DNA of 64,000 bases, taken from contig OZ316891.1 of NCBI GenBank assembly GCA_973895155.1, positions 30,814,001 through 30,878,000 on the forward strand, read 5' to 3'. The notes beneath the pieces are model-generated. The model was not told where the DNA came from. It ran no database searches and was given only the letters and a program-made list of their open reading frames with translations. Below are positions 33,892-46,230 of this stretch, piece after piece; the first letter of the stretch is position 1; the number at the start of each line of letters is the position of its first letter. This DNA is from Marsupella aquatica (taxonomy: Eukaryota; Marchantiophyta). Position numbers and translations under genes: made by a program.

Positions 33892-34306
33892 AGGGCATCT
33901 CAAAACTGGGTCATTAGTGAAAGTTACAAATTTGTGGTATATCAAAGTTATGGGACCCAGTTATGGAATTTTAAAAATGGGGGGAGATAGTATTGACCAG
34001 CCCCATAAGACAAGAGTTACAGCCTCACCTGTCTTATAGCCTGTATTCTTTTTTCCTCCATTCTTGATTAGCCGCCATCTCAAATTCAGCAGTCATCAAG
34101 CCCACATCGTGCCTTCAGTTGCAACTTTCTGGAGTTTTGGAGTCCTGGATTTCTGGATTTGCTCCTAAAGTTGCGGGAAAGTTATGGGTTAAGTGTTGAG
34201 TCCACGGGCTTTCCTTACAGTAGTTGAAAAATGGCTCCCATAACTTTTACCGGAGTTCCCGTAATATTGGAGTCATGGGAGATCTTATCTTGCTTTGAGA
34301 CACCCT
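33892..34306. mobile_element. MITE of the AGGGTGTCTCAAA family, 415 bp
   Basis: The left end AGGGCATCTCAAAA pairs with the reverse complement of the right end, AGGGTGTCTCAAAG. It is flanked by a 3-bp duplication ATT (33889-33891 and 34307-34309). The inside holds further partly inverted segments around AAAGTTATGGG. Same family as 62315-62482. No coding sequence. Confidence 0.65.
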
Positions 34307-34309
34307 ATT

Positions 34310-35760
34310 TTACCATAATTATCAGCCTCGGGTGAGCTTGTTTGATTCTACAGTATGAAATTCAGTAATGCACTGTATACAGTGTAAATTGTAGAGTACT
34401 CCTCCTGTCAGGCAGAGAGGGGTTCCATGCTGGACTACTTGGAGCATCTCGAGGGTGGACAATAACAGTAAGTGGGACTGTGGGAGGTACCGTTCCTTGG
34501 GTTCCTTTTTGCTTTCATGTTTTGCTTCTGGCTTTGGGGCTGCTAATGCACTTTTGCTAATATTATTTGTCTTGTGCTGGAGCTGTGACTTGTAAAGGTA
34601 CCACCTGGTTGGGCTCTGTGCCTGCTTGTCGCTGGGTCAGGACAAGGGGCAGTCCCCTGGTGATGATGGACCAAAAAGTAAAGACGTATTGGGTTTTGTT
34701 CCCCATTATATGGACTTTCCGCTTCTAATTTTTTTAAGGTTATTCTTAAAGTAAAAGCTCGTTTTGCCTTGTTCTCCATGGAAACAATTTTTATTCTATC
34801 AATAGAGAATAATGATGGTGCACACCAGCGGTTTTTTGTGGGAGTTTGGGTCGTAGTGGTGGAGACAGCCGATTCGTTTCTGGAAGGAGGGCTGGCGACC
34901 CTTTCTCTAACCCAGGTCACTTTTTGGTGGCAATTCAAAAGTCAGGTGGCAATTCAAAAAAACGCCATGGAAGAAGATTTGGCTAGTTTGAAAGGGGTTG
35001 TGTAAGAATGACAGGTCATTTCAGGCATGGCAATCCAACTATGGAATTGATAGGAAATTTGTGGAAAAATGTGAAGTAGGTTCTCTAGAAGGGAATTGAA
35101 CCTCTCCATGTGTCCAAAGCCACATGTTGCCAGGAGGAATTCAAATATAGATGCAGCAGGGAGGCTTTGAATTCCTCATTTCCTCAAGCTATTGAGTTGC
35201 ACTTGGCAACTTGAAAGTAACATGCGTGTGGCGCGGGCCGGGAAATTTGAGGATGAGGAGAGTGGAAACTTTACTGTAAGGGCCTGTGGGAGAGAGTGGC
35301 AACTTCATGCCCTTGCCACTCAAGAGTGGTGGCCAGATGCCACCAGATTTTAGTCCAATGTTGACCTTTTTATTCCTTTATAAAGTAGCCTTTGAGGGAC
35401 AAATTCTGCAGAATTTTGCCAATAAAAAAAAGTGGGCTGCTTTTGATGATTCTGTGGAACCCGAGCTCATCAGCATGCCTGCAGAAGGAAGAAGCAGCGC
35501 GTCAACGTAAATTCTGAACGGATTAAGGTTACCAGCGAGTATCCATTTCTAGTCCGCGCTCCTATTCTCAAACTCTGGTGTCTGCAATAGACAGCAGTGT
35601 AATCTTTCTCACACAATTTACGCACAATAACCAAGGCAGGGCAGGGTTTTGGGCTCTAACCCTACTACCTAAATGTTCGGAAATTTTGGCCTTAGCGGGG
35701 CAGTTTATTCTCACATTCTGGATGGAGGGTTATACTCACATTCCGGACACAGGGTTACAG
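34310..35760. other. Intergenic stretch
   Basis: No gene recognised. The 131-residue frame at 34543-34938 (minus) has no domain or splice support. A short direct repeat CTCACATTCYGGA lies near 35710-35746. Confidence 0.4.
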
Positions 35761-35764
35761 CCTA

Positions 35765-36290
35765 GTAAGGCCGGCCCACACATTGGTTATCCTATATGTA
35801 ACTATACTTACTGGGCCACACATTGGTTCTCTGATATGGAACTATGCTTACTAGGCCCGCCCACATTGGTTATTTTATATGTAACTATGCTTGATTGCTC
35901 CCAACTATACTTACTAGCCCGGTTTGACCTGATGGGCAACTTGACGCCTTGCCCTACACATAAAATCATCAAATGATGGCCCAAAAACGACCCATTTGAC
36001 GCATATTCCAAGTTATTCCCCGGTCATTCCCGAATTTTCCCAAACTCCGTCCCAACCCGGTCCCCAGGTCCCCCAGACTCCCCCAGTCTAGTGAGCCGGT
36101 TCCCCGGTTCAGGGTCGGGGCCGGGCCGGGGCAAGGCCGGGTGGGTGGGGGGACCAGGCGACTGGATGACGGGGTCAAGACTCCCAATATGCCCGGGCTC
36201 ACTAGGCCAGCCCACACATTGGTGATAGTATATGTAACTATACTTACTAGGCCCCATTGGTTATTTTATATGCTTGATTGCTCCCAAAGG
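35765..36290. repeat. Tandem array of about 42-bp units, split by a transposon
   Basis: Units of the type RGCCCRCACATTGGTTAT-TATATGTAACTA-ACTTACTA occur at about 35769, 35813, 35855, 36205 and 36250. The array is interrupted by the GC-rich element 35918-36197. A further TGCTTGATTGCTCCCAA segment is repeated at 35888 and 36271. Confidence 0.7.
35918..36197. mobile_element. GC-rich non-autonomous DNA transposon (hAT-like), copy 2
   Basis: Inverted relative to copy 1 (4551-5019) and about 190 bp shorter, with many shared blocks (for example GGGCAACTTGA and GGGTGGGGGGACC). It begins CCCGGTTTGACC and ends CCCGGG; the last part of the right terminus is deleted relative to copy 1. It is flanked by the near-perfect 8-bp duplication CTTACTAG / CTCACTAG (35910-35917 and 36198-36205). 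Confidence 0.7.
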
Positions 36291-37170
36291 AGAACTCTAT
36301 TCAATGTAACGTTAGCAATGTTAAACGCAAGCAAAGGTACAGAGAACCGAGTGGGACCAGAGGTCAGAGTGCGGGAGGAGAATTCCACCCAACGGATGTG
36401 TGCGGATCTTTCTTGGATTGTAATTCTTGGATTGGTTTTCGAGGAAACCAACAAAGAACAAGGGTGTGTAATTGATTCCTATACCAGAATGGCAAACAAC
36501 GGATCTCGTCCAAACAGTCAAACAAGTTGAAGTTGTTGAAGCTTGAGGAAGAAAAGACCGTTTTGCCTATCATTCTCTCCTACTTGAAGGGGTGAAGTGA
36601 CTGGTAGTGTAGTAGTATCAACCAATCAATCAAATCAATCAATCAAGCAGGAGGGCCGGGAAGAAGGAGGATCGTGCTACAGTCTAGTCAATCGCCGAAG
36701 ATGCCGTGCAGTCAAGCATGATGATGAGCTGATAGAAACGGAGCTACCTTCCAATTTGTCTTTACAACCGTATATCGATACAAACGGCCGAAATCATCGA
36801 CCCGAAGCAGGAGATTTTACAAGATGCGGAATTAATCGATTATCGATTATCATTCCACCTTGGCCAGGATTGGTAAAGTTTGCTAAAATTCTTCTCCATC
36901 ATTCTTCATTACCGGTAGGAGAGGGATGGTTAGTATCATTGGATGCGCTCCAATCAATCTGTCACTGGCCTGCAAGCGAGAGATGCTGTTTCGAAAAGTA
37001 TCTGATCCACCGCGTTTTTTGTTCTACCACGAAAGTAACTCAACCTTTTTGAGCAACATCGCATTGGAAGGTGTGCAAGTTGCACATGCAAGCTAGTGTA
37101 GGCTGAATGATCCACCGTTCAAGTTGGGAGCAAGAGCCATCCTGAAATTTCTCACGAAAAACTAGTGTTA
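36291..37170. other. Intergenic stretch
   Basis: No gene recognised. A short AATC-type microsatellite (CAATCAAT) lies at about 36619-36646. The 151-residue frame at 36597-37052 has no recognisable motif. Confidence 0.4.
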
Positions 37171-37346
37171 AATGTGAGTGATAGAAAAAGGCACCGTTCC
37201 TCTGGTGGCCAAAATGTGAGTGATAGAAAAAGGTACCGTTCCTCTGGTGGCCACAACACACAGCGGATGGCTGCTCTGTCAAATCCAAGGAGCCAAATAG
37301 ACTTTTGGGTCGGTCACAAGGAGCCAAATAAACTTTTGGGTCGGTC
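37171..37346. repeat. Two neighbouring short tandem duplications (42 and 31 bp)
   Basis: ATGTGAGTGATAGAAAAAGG occurs at 37172 and 37214 (42-bp unit ending GGTGGCCA). AAGGAGCCAAATARACTTTT occurs at 37287 and 37318 (31-bp unit). Both are recent looking. Confidence 0.85.
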
Positions 37347-38770
37347 TGCATTATTATTCGATGAAAGGCCACTGGCACCAACTATACATCGGCAAAGCTA
37401 CCAGTTGCCCTGGTTCCTGCACGCCGACCTCTTCTCGGTACAAAGGCTTGTCTCCTTTTGTGAGCTGTCCACTTTTATGAAGTGTAAATTTTCAAGGCAA
37501 AACTATATGTACATCGATAAAGCGTAACATTTGGAGTACTTCACATCTCCATCCCAACTCTTGAGGATAAGTCTTACGCCGATGGTGCAAGTCACAGAAT
37601 GGGGTCCCGTGAATTGGACACACGCAAACTGTTAGAGCTCCGCAATGAAGTACCCAATAAGTATACATGCTTTACTGTACTGGGTATAAACGTCGATCGA
37701 GACGTCCAAAACGGGTGAGCCACATGTGGAGTTTACTTGACTGTCTCGACCTTGTCTCGTTGACGACAGAAAACACCTGTGATCCGACTCCATGATTGAT
37801 AATGGACGGAAACATGAATCTCTAGACGCACGCGCCTCTCAAATGTCAATCATGGGGAGCCACTGGGATGGGGATTTCGGTGGAACGTCAAAACTTGTGC
37901 AGTGGGCAGACTTTTGGAGGGCCCTGTCAGGAACGGATCGCATCTCTAGAGGCCCAGGAGATAACGATCGGTGGAAATGCCGAATCATACCAACGCGTTG
38001 CGCACCAACACGATGTCCTGGCACTTGGCTCGAGAGAGCAAAAGTGTCCGTTCGGAACGAAGAAAGGTAAGCGGCTCATGCAGTCAACACATATGAATCA
38101 ATCGGTGTTACGTTTCCGATCTTGTTCTAACCAAAGTCCTTTCCACGGCTCCACTTCAACGACCAAAGACCAAAGTGCCGGTGACTTTGAACCATCCGTC
38201 GGTTAAAATGTCCACAGATGAAAACGAGGTAGGGGCCCAGCCAGCTACTTTTCTTGAAAAGGATCGGTTACTATCACCTCCAGATTTAGGAAGCTTGTAC
38301 TCTGTGTCAAACGAAGAACCATATCTTCAGTGTCGTTTCGACTACTACTGTATGTGCTAGAAGGTCGTCCATTGCAATCGCTCCTGCGACCCAAACTATA
38401 ATCAATTTTCCAAAAAGGTGTACTGATCCTGTGCGTACTCATTGGTCTACCAATGAATATCTCCCACCATGGAGTGACCCTAGTAAGAATACAGAAGCTA
38501 CGTCTCTTTTTGAAGAGCAAAAGCCTATATTAGCTGGAGTGCCATGCTAAGATTCGGAATCGGACACGTTGCGGCAACCATGTAGGTTAAAGGCCCAGGC
38601 TATTCTTCCCAAAGTACAAAGACATCCGTCATCGCCGCCGCCCCCTAACATCTACTCTATCTCATAAAAGCGAAGATACGATAGGTGAAGGGTTCCAACT
38701 TTTTGACCGGGTCAATAGCTAATGAGTGCAATAAAGGCCAAAGGGAGCCATTCGGATTCCATATGCAAAG
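37347..38770. other. Intergenic stretch
   Basis: Open frames of 60-112 residues are present but none is recognisable. No repeats or RNA genes seen. Confidence 0.4.
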
Positions 38771-39380
38771 GAGACATCCAGGACGTGCGATAGGAAAACT
38801 TCATTAGGACGGCGAGGCCGACATCTCAGAAATCCATACACAGGAGAAACCACTCCGGTAGTCGTACGATAGGTGTGGCAGACATCTCAGGGACCCCATC
38901 AAAAGAAAAGCAAATAACAGCCGAGGTAGACATCTCAGGAACCAAAGACAATAGAAGCACTGCAATTGCACGGTGAGACAGACATCTTAGGAGTCATTGC
39001 AGGAAAAAGAATAACTTCATTTCCATGAGTTTCCATGAGTCATGCATGTTTCTCAGCAATCCGTCACAGGAAGACACGGATTTGCAGCAGATTTCCGAGC
39101 AATCCATCACAGGACAAAATATTGCACGGTGAGGCAGACATCTCAGGAATCCATCATATGAAGGAGAAACAGGAACTCCATTTGCTCGTTGAGGGAGATT
39201 ATCTTAGGGATCCATGACACAGGAGAAAGCACTTCATCTAGCGGTGGGGGAGAAATCTTGGGGATCCAGCATAAAGAAAAGCTGTGAGGACGACTCAGGA
39301 TTTCATCACTGGAGTAACCTTCCATTAGCACAAGAAGGCAGATATGTCAGGAATTTACCACAGGTGAAACGGCCCACTTC
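38770..39380. repeat. Degenerate tandem array around GACATCTCAGGAATCCATC
   Basis: About ten diverged units, mostly 45-60 bp apart, each with a version of GACATCTCAGGAATCCATCA followed by an AGGAGAAA-like segment. Examples begin near 38820, 38881, 38929, 38980, 39089, 39137, 39197, 39250, 39290 and 39342. Spacing and sequence vary too much for a young minisatellite. Confidence 0.65.
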
Positions 39381-40291
39381 CACGGTGCAAGTTGTCTCCA
39401 TTACAGAGGAAAAAGGGAAGTACATATGTCACAAATCCAGCACACAGGGGAAGACAACCCGAGGGAATATGAAAGAACCACATATCACTAATATAATTAG
39501 AGCATCAATACAAACCACAATGTTTGGTGAGTACCGAGATGTCCGAGTACAAGATGTGGGCTGCGAAAAAGTCCGGTAATTTCATTTCAAACTTCACATG
39601 TTGATGTAACAGGTTTCATCCTTTGTTTGCAAAAGGTAATGTATTCTGAAACAACGTCAATGTTCTAAGCCACTATGGTCGCGCAGTTGGCTGGCCGGAT
39701 ATATGGCTTCAAGTAAAAATAAGGGCCCTCAGACAACGGTTCTGAGCCAAGGCACTCCGACAGTCCTAATTCCAACCGTGTACAATGAAGTGCTGTACTG
39801 ATCTTCTCTCCAATGGGGCATTGCATTCCATTTGCCCCAAGGTCTGTCGACTTAAATAGATCTACAAATGCAGCCTGCGATGACATATAGGCCCCGATTA
39901 GGGCCAAAAAGCAGTAGTGTCAATACCGCTAACTCTCAATATTCATGTGGCGAGGAACATTGAGGATTCTCTTGCGTCTTTACATGATCTGCACTATGTA
40001 CCCAGGCAGGGTGGAACAGAAACACGAATTTGTACAGATATCCAGCTCAACAGATCATTATAGTGTGTAACGGCCTGAGCTCGTGGGAGATTTTGGAAGG
40101 GTCAGCAGAGCCCTGTACCTAACTAAATTCAACTCACGCCTACCGTCGCACTCGTGGAGAATTTTCAATTCCCATGCCCTCAGATGGATGGAGAGTAGCC
40201 AAGAATATGACTTCTAACAAATACTACTACTCATCACACAGCAGAGTGCATGCATACTAGGTAAGGCTTTCAAGTCCCAGCCCCATCATAT
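39381..40291 (-). other. 3' flank of the ankyrin gene
   Basis: Non-coding. The part nearest 40291 is probably the 3' UTR of the minus-strand ankyrin gene. No other feature recognised. Confidence 0.4.
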
Positions 40292-43200
40292 TCATGCTCC
40301 GGCTCCCCTGCCACCCCCGTTGGGTACCATGAGGTCATAGGTGACCAGATTTATACCTCGCACCCACAATTCAGCATCCTCGGCAAGGGATGCATCAAAG
40401 TGCACTTCCCTCCCCTTGTTAGTGACGACACGGAAGACTCCAGGGCTGGTGGGATCTCCCTTTCGCCTTCTATTCCTTTGAAAGTCGTGACTGGGCCCCA
40501 GTATCGCCTCCTTAATGACCACATTTCGTCTCCTGGAACTCCCCCAGCTTAGTACTCCTGACTGCAAGATGCACAAAACTTTCAAGTGTTGTTTGCCTTT
40601 GCCATGTCTTGTGTGTTTATAAAGTTCACCTCCAACAAAGACGAACTTCCTAGCCAAGTGATCTAAGATGACTCCCTCAGCTGCTTTAGAAGTCGAATTC
40701 TTTCGAGCCAAAGCTAGAGCAGTTTCACCTCGAGGGTTAGTAAGATGGATATCTGCTCCAGCTAATAACAAGAGTCTGCATGCTGCAGCATGCCCTCCTT
40801 TTGCAGCAAGCATCAGTGCTGTGTAGCCGTCTTCGCTCCATTCGTTGATCGAACATCCTCTATTTACAATTTGGGTAAGAACTTGGATGTGGCCTCTACG
40901 AGCAGCGAAGTGAAGGACCTGGAAACGATCGCTGTTGATTACGTTGGCAAGAATAGCATCGAGAAGAATCCATTCCAGACGCTCCAGAATGGTCGGTTTA
41001 GCGAGACTAATAGCAGTGTCACCCTTCTTACTCTTGATGCCAATGTCCGCACCAGCATACAGCAAGAGCTTAAATGCGTCGATGTGTCCTTCTCGGGCAG
41101 CAACCATGACCGCCGTATAGCCAAACTTGTCTTGAATATTAACATCAATGCCGAATCCGGACTGCTCGAGCAACATTTGCAAGACATTTACGTCTCCCGT
41201 CTTCGCCACGAAATGAAGAGTTGAAAACACTGTTGGATCACTTGACCAGATATGCCGACCTTTCACTAGGGCATCCCACACCATTTTTAACACAGCTGTG
41301 CCATAGCCATGGCCTTCGGCGATACTAATAGCACTCTGACCCGATTTGTTCAAGAGGCCCAAATCAGCACCTGCTGCCAGCAATTCTTCGAAACAATCCC
41401 AGAATTTGTATTTCGCGCAGAGCATGAGTGCGGAATCTTTAAATTCTGTGACAGGGTCCAGAGCGCAGCCGTAGCTTATCAGCACTCGTAAGCCAGGAAA
41501 CCATCCGGATCGAGCTGCATAATGAAGAGAACGTTCCCGACCACCATTGCCTTGCATCAAAAACTCAGCATTTGCTCCAGCTTCCAAAATCATCTGCATT
41601 GCAGGAATGTTTCTACATAGGATTGCGTGCGAGATGAGCGTTCTTCCGTTATGCTCACTGTCCGGACTTAGGTACTTGAGGACAGTTGCCAATATCTCGC
41701 CAGAAGCTTCCCAGTATTCAACAGCACACCAGGCTTCGTTGTACGGTTCTCCCAGACCAGCTCCCACACGGAGCTCCTCGCCATTGATAGCGTCCCAAGA
41801 CCAAGCCCCCAAACTAGATTTGCAACCTGTCTTCGCACCAGCCTGAATTCCCAAGCGACTCCGTTAGAATAAGCCACGAATGGAAGCCCAACAAACATAA
41901 TCGCAGTGGATCGACTTATTTGCTAAAACAAGCAAAGTTGAGTACGCCACAATGACAAAGGCAGATGGTACTACTAACCGAGCATCATTACACACAACAT
42001 TGCGCTCAAGCGAACACTTCGCTGAAGACATAAGACGAATGACGGAGGGAACTCACCGTGAGTAAGTAATCCACCACTAGGGTCTGTCTGCCAACTATGG
42101 CTGCAAATAGTGGAGTGCAGTCGACATCCGCGTAGAGTTTAGGCTTGGCTGAGCGGAGAAGAACACGGTGCCAAGAGTTGACGTCTACTCCACTCTGCAA
42201 ACGGCATAGAAGAAAATCAGAGAACGACCCTGCGAAGTCCTTCAGTAAATTCTCAATGAGAAACCCTCAATTTCCGACTCAATCCTGCGTTATAGGTCGA
42301 GTTTTCTTAAAAACGTGAAGCTGAAGTGCATGGCCAGTTGTGACACAGAAAACGTGGGTCAAAGTCAAGAGGGAGCAGCCAGATTATTACCCTGATGAGG
42401 GCGGCCACCACATCCACAAGTCCCCGACTACAGGCGTGGACAAGTGCTTGCGCGAGTACGTCGAGCCTGGTCAAGTCCGTAGCAATCAGCAGCTCCACTG
42501 CTTTCACTTGATTAAACAAGCAGGCCTCCAGAAGAGCCTCCTCGACTGCTTCCTGCCCAGCCCCAGCTCTGAGTAAGAGATCCAGTACTGAAATGTGGCC
42601 CTCCCTGGAAGCAGCAGTCGTGGGGTGACCTTTGAACAGCTGTTCATTTACTTGAGCCCCTGCACCCTGGGAACAAGACAATAGCCATATTTTAGCGACA
42701 GATATACTAGGACTGAAGACCCACTCGAGCTACTAAGGTCACTTAGTCAGAGAGTGAGCAGACCGAGTAGAAACCTGACCATAATGCAGAATGGCTTCAC
42801 ACCTGAAATAATGACTCTCAGAATCCCTGTGAAACTTCATGACAACGAGGATAGGTCTCACTGACGCTCTCCTTGATGATAATTACAATGCCCAGACTCA
42901 AGAAGGTCAGAGCAACAAATGTACGCGAAACTCAATAGGATTGCATGTCCTTCAGCGTGTGAGGAGATTAAAAATAACGAAGGAAATCCTTCCATAGAAT
43001 GTGATAGAAAAGAGGGCACCCCTCACGTATTAAGTGAAATATGGGCAAGACTCCTAGGAGTAAACTTCTCGGCGGCCACTGGAAAAGGAAATGCAAAAAT
43101 ATCGCTTCTCTTACCAGGAGCTTCTTCGTGATTCCGGCGTGTCCAGCATGGGCAGCGGCAAACAAGGGTGTCACATCGGTCTTGAATTCCTGGTAATCGA

Positions 43201-43402
43201 AGTTAACCTCATCGGCAACCTCTCCTCGCTGAATCGAGTCTGTGTACTTCACCCGAAGGTTCACAGTTCCAACATAGTTCACATCTACCAGCTCGTGCTT
43301 AAGAGACTCTGTGACAGACTCCTCGTCGCCCCTGAGAGATGCCTGGAGCAACCGTTGCGAGGCTTTGTCCTCCAGCAGTTTTGGGTAAACGAGCTGCCTC
43401 AT
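40292..43402 (-). CDS. Ankyrin-repeat protein with conserved C-terminal PH-like module
   Basis: Four minus-strand exons join in phase 0: 43402-43115, 42666-42391, 42194-42057 and 41842-40292 (2253 nt, 750 residues). The start ATG at 43402 (MRQLVYPKLL) is chosen because the frame further upstream has only a UUG. Ankyrin-type helices run from about residue 18 (SQRLLQASLRGD) to about 640, for example TPLFAAAHAGH, GYTAVMVAAREGH and GYTALMLAAKGGH. The C-terminal 110 residues (LSWGSSRRRNVVIKEA, FQRNRRRKGD, GVFRVVTNKGREVHF, ELWVRGINLV) match the conserved end of a plant ankyrin family of unclear role. The fold resembles a PH domain by the final tryptophan-containing helix, which is inference. Ankyrin repeats mediate protein binding; the partner is unknown. 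Length and organisation look complete. Confidence 0.88.
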
Positions 43403-45540
43403 CTTCTTTTCTTCACCACCAATACGCGAACTCCTGTACAACTTGGAAACTCACACACATAGCATTCTCACAAATACGCTCCCCCTTCTTTACACCAGTA
43501 GCAGATTAGCTGGGCCTTGACGTCTCAGTTGAACTCGTCATTCTTCCATACACTAATGGCGACTTTCTTGCGGCATCCGGGTCTTTGTTTCTTCGCCGCA
43601 CCTGAATGTGTCATCGCTATTTCAAACCCTCTGTGCGTCCGCAGGAACTACCGCCGCCCATGAATGCGAGAAGTGAATAATTAATCCTCAGTGGCCTTTG
43701 TGGACTTCGTCCTGCTCTCCTATACTTTCAACCACAGGAAGATCTCCAGCTAAATGCCACTACGTCTTCACCACGACTCAAAAACCTCCGAAACGCCGCG
43801 GCGCTGGTTTGAATATCGGGCACTGCTACCTGAAAGATCACAAAACATGAAAACATAAATTTGTCACGGCATTGGTGGATAACAGAGCTTTCAATAACGA
43901 GCGGCGACGACAGTCTTCTAAACTTGAACTAGCTGGAGCCCGTTCGTTGGGGGCACGCATTGGGTCGCACCCTTCAGAAAGGAAACATGGAATTATCCTC
44001 ATGAGAAAGCTAGCCCACCCACCGATGCATCCTCCAAAGACTCGTTTGAGTCACACAGTTTATTCTGACATTGACATGGCAGCACGCCTACCTACTGTCC
44101 CGAGCGATCTAAACGATCGGACAAAACCTGGGGAGCTACCAACGATGTGGAACACATTCTGGCCACAATAACTACAATAGATGCGGCCAAAGTGCCTAGG
44201 ACGCAGCTTAAGCACATGTCGTTGTTATTGGTTGACGTCAACAACTGTTGAGTGACTTGCCCGGGCTTCCTTTAGATGGAGACCACAGCTAGAGCTTGTT
44301 AAAAATGTTGAGAGAAGTCCACAGCATTTACTCCTCATCCCTGAACCAGTCAATCCAACGTTCGTGCTCTGGCGAAGTATCTCACTACGCATAGGGACTT
44401 ACATCCAGGGGAGGAAGGGAAGTCGACGAACTGAGCCCGTCATTGGATTCAATAGCCTCATCTCTTGGATACTAGCAAATTGGTACAGGCATCGGGACGA
44501 CATTGCCACCTCAGTCGGTGCAGTTCACGGAACGAGGATCGAGCTGCTTCTTACCTGGGCAAGGATTGGATTGCTCTAATCTCATGAGAGAAGCTGATCA
44601 AATCTAGCACTTTTAGTAGAACGAGCAGAGCCCATTAAAAGAGGACATCGCTGGATGTTTTGCGTCCATGGCAGGTGAATGTATAGTGGCCTACAGGGTG
44701 TCCTTTTCTCCGGGTAGAGGAAGGAAAGGTCGGCACGAGGAGGAAAGTACATTAATCAGTTTCCTTGCAAGTCTCCACATGGGCGGCAGTGGAGATCGTC
44801 CGTTTCCCAAAGGACCGTCCTACCGAAACTTCCACATTCGTGCAATCCAACAATTCGACGTCGGTACGTCTCGATGACCATTGGAGTGGGGCGGAGTGGA
44901 GTGGAGTGGAGTGGACAAGCCAGCCAGCAAAGCCGGATACCATGCACCAATTATGGCTGAAATCTTTTACTTTGCTGAAGAAAAGGCGAATGCTTCATTT
45001 GAGGGGCCCCAAGAGTAGCCCCATCGATCTCTACTCCTCCACGTCATCTCTGGGAACACCTGACCGAGTGCGCACGAGGACTAAGAAAGGAAATAGGCTA
45101 GACTAACCTTCGCCCAGAGAGAAAATGCAGCACCTCCTGCTACTCTCGTCACTGCCACTGTGCCGTCGACACCAACCTTCTTCCTGGAGCCTCGGTCTCT
45201 CGAGACACATGGGTAGCACTACTACTCCACCCTAAGCTTCGTACTCGCAGAAAAGCAAATCCAAGCGAATTTTCTGGCATCGGCAGAAACTCTCATCACA
45301 ACACACCGCTCTCGATACTCCGCCCTCGCCCGCCACGTAAAATTCTCCGCAAACCCCGCCTTGCTGAGCACCTCTCCGCGAATTTGCACTCTGGGTATCC
45401 GATCCCGTGCCTCATCACAAGCTTCCGCCCAATCTGTCGACGCCCAACCTCCAGAGCTCTCAAGTGTTGTTTGCTGTTGTTGTTGTTCAATCCCGCAGCA
45501 GTAGCCTCCTCAGTCTCCTCCGCCGATCTCCCAAAATAGT
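43403..45540 (-). other. Upstream region of the ankyrin gene
   Basis: Probable 5' UTR and promoter near 43403-43900, then intergenic DNA. A GGAGT microsatellite lies at about 44883-44914. No second gene recognised. Confidence 0.35.
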
Positions 45541-46230
45541 GTCCTAGGAGGCGGACCCGACCTCGACCTGCTGAAAAACGCCCACTACCGCCTGCAGCAG
45601 GTCACCACGCAGCCTCGTACCGTACGCACTCTGCTCTGCGTTCACCTTCCACCGGCACGAGTCGGTCGCCCCTGTCCTTCACGATTCCCGCCCTGGACCC
45701 ATCATTACTCCAGAACAACGGGGACTGGGAATCGCCAATCGCGTCAAATATCCCGAAAACGAAAGCGAACCGAATGGGCGGAATGGCGCCCTGTCCGCAG
45801 CAATAGATGCTGTCGACCCACAATCCCTTCACGATCGCTCTGCAGCTTCTCCTCCCGGTCAAACCCCCCGGCCCGGTCCGGTCCGGCGAGGCCCCCCGCG
45901 CTCTTCTCTTCTCTCGCCGGCCGGGTTCTTTCTCACTCTTCCGCCCTGCGCCGCTTCGTCCGCCGGCCGGGAAAGCCGACACAGGAACGACACGACTGTA
46001 TCGGCCGTCGGCGTCGGCATCTTCCTGTCCCGCCATCCCGTCGCGACAAAGTATCAGTCTCGTCCCGAGTTCCCGATGGGACGCAGGTAGGTAACAGGAT
46101 CTACGGCCAACCATCCTACGGTAGCAATCTAGCAGGGAACGCTTCTTTAGCTGCGGGAATACTCCACTTCAGCCGCCGCCACCGGCAGGCACCCTCGCCG
46201 AGCGTACGGCAACCGGCCGACCCGGTTCGA
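45541..46230. other. GC- and CpG-rich island, unassigned
   Basis: Markedly GC- and CpG-rich relative to its surroundings. Overlapping long frames on both strands (minus 45602-46114, plus 45807-46094) have biased Pro/Arg/Ser composition and no recognised domain. They are probably by-products of composition. The island could be a promoter or a 5' exon, but nothing decides this. Confidence 0.35.

Noticed and set aside
40790-41224. 144-codon plus-strand frame
   Set aside because: It is antisense to the long last exon of the ankyrin gene.
45602-46114. 170-codon minus-strand frame in the GC-rich island
   Set aside because: An equally long frame exists on the other strand. Composition alone explains both, and no domain is recognisable, so no CDS is called.
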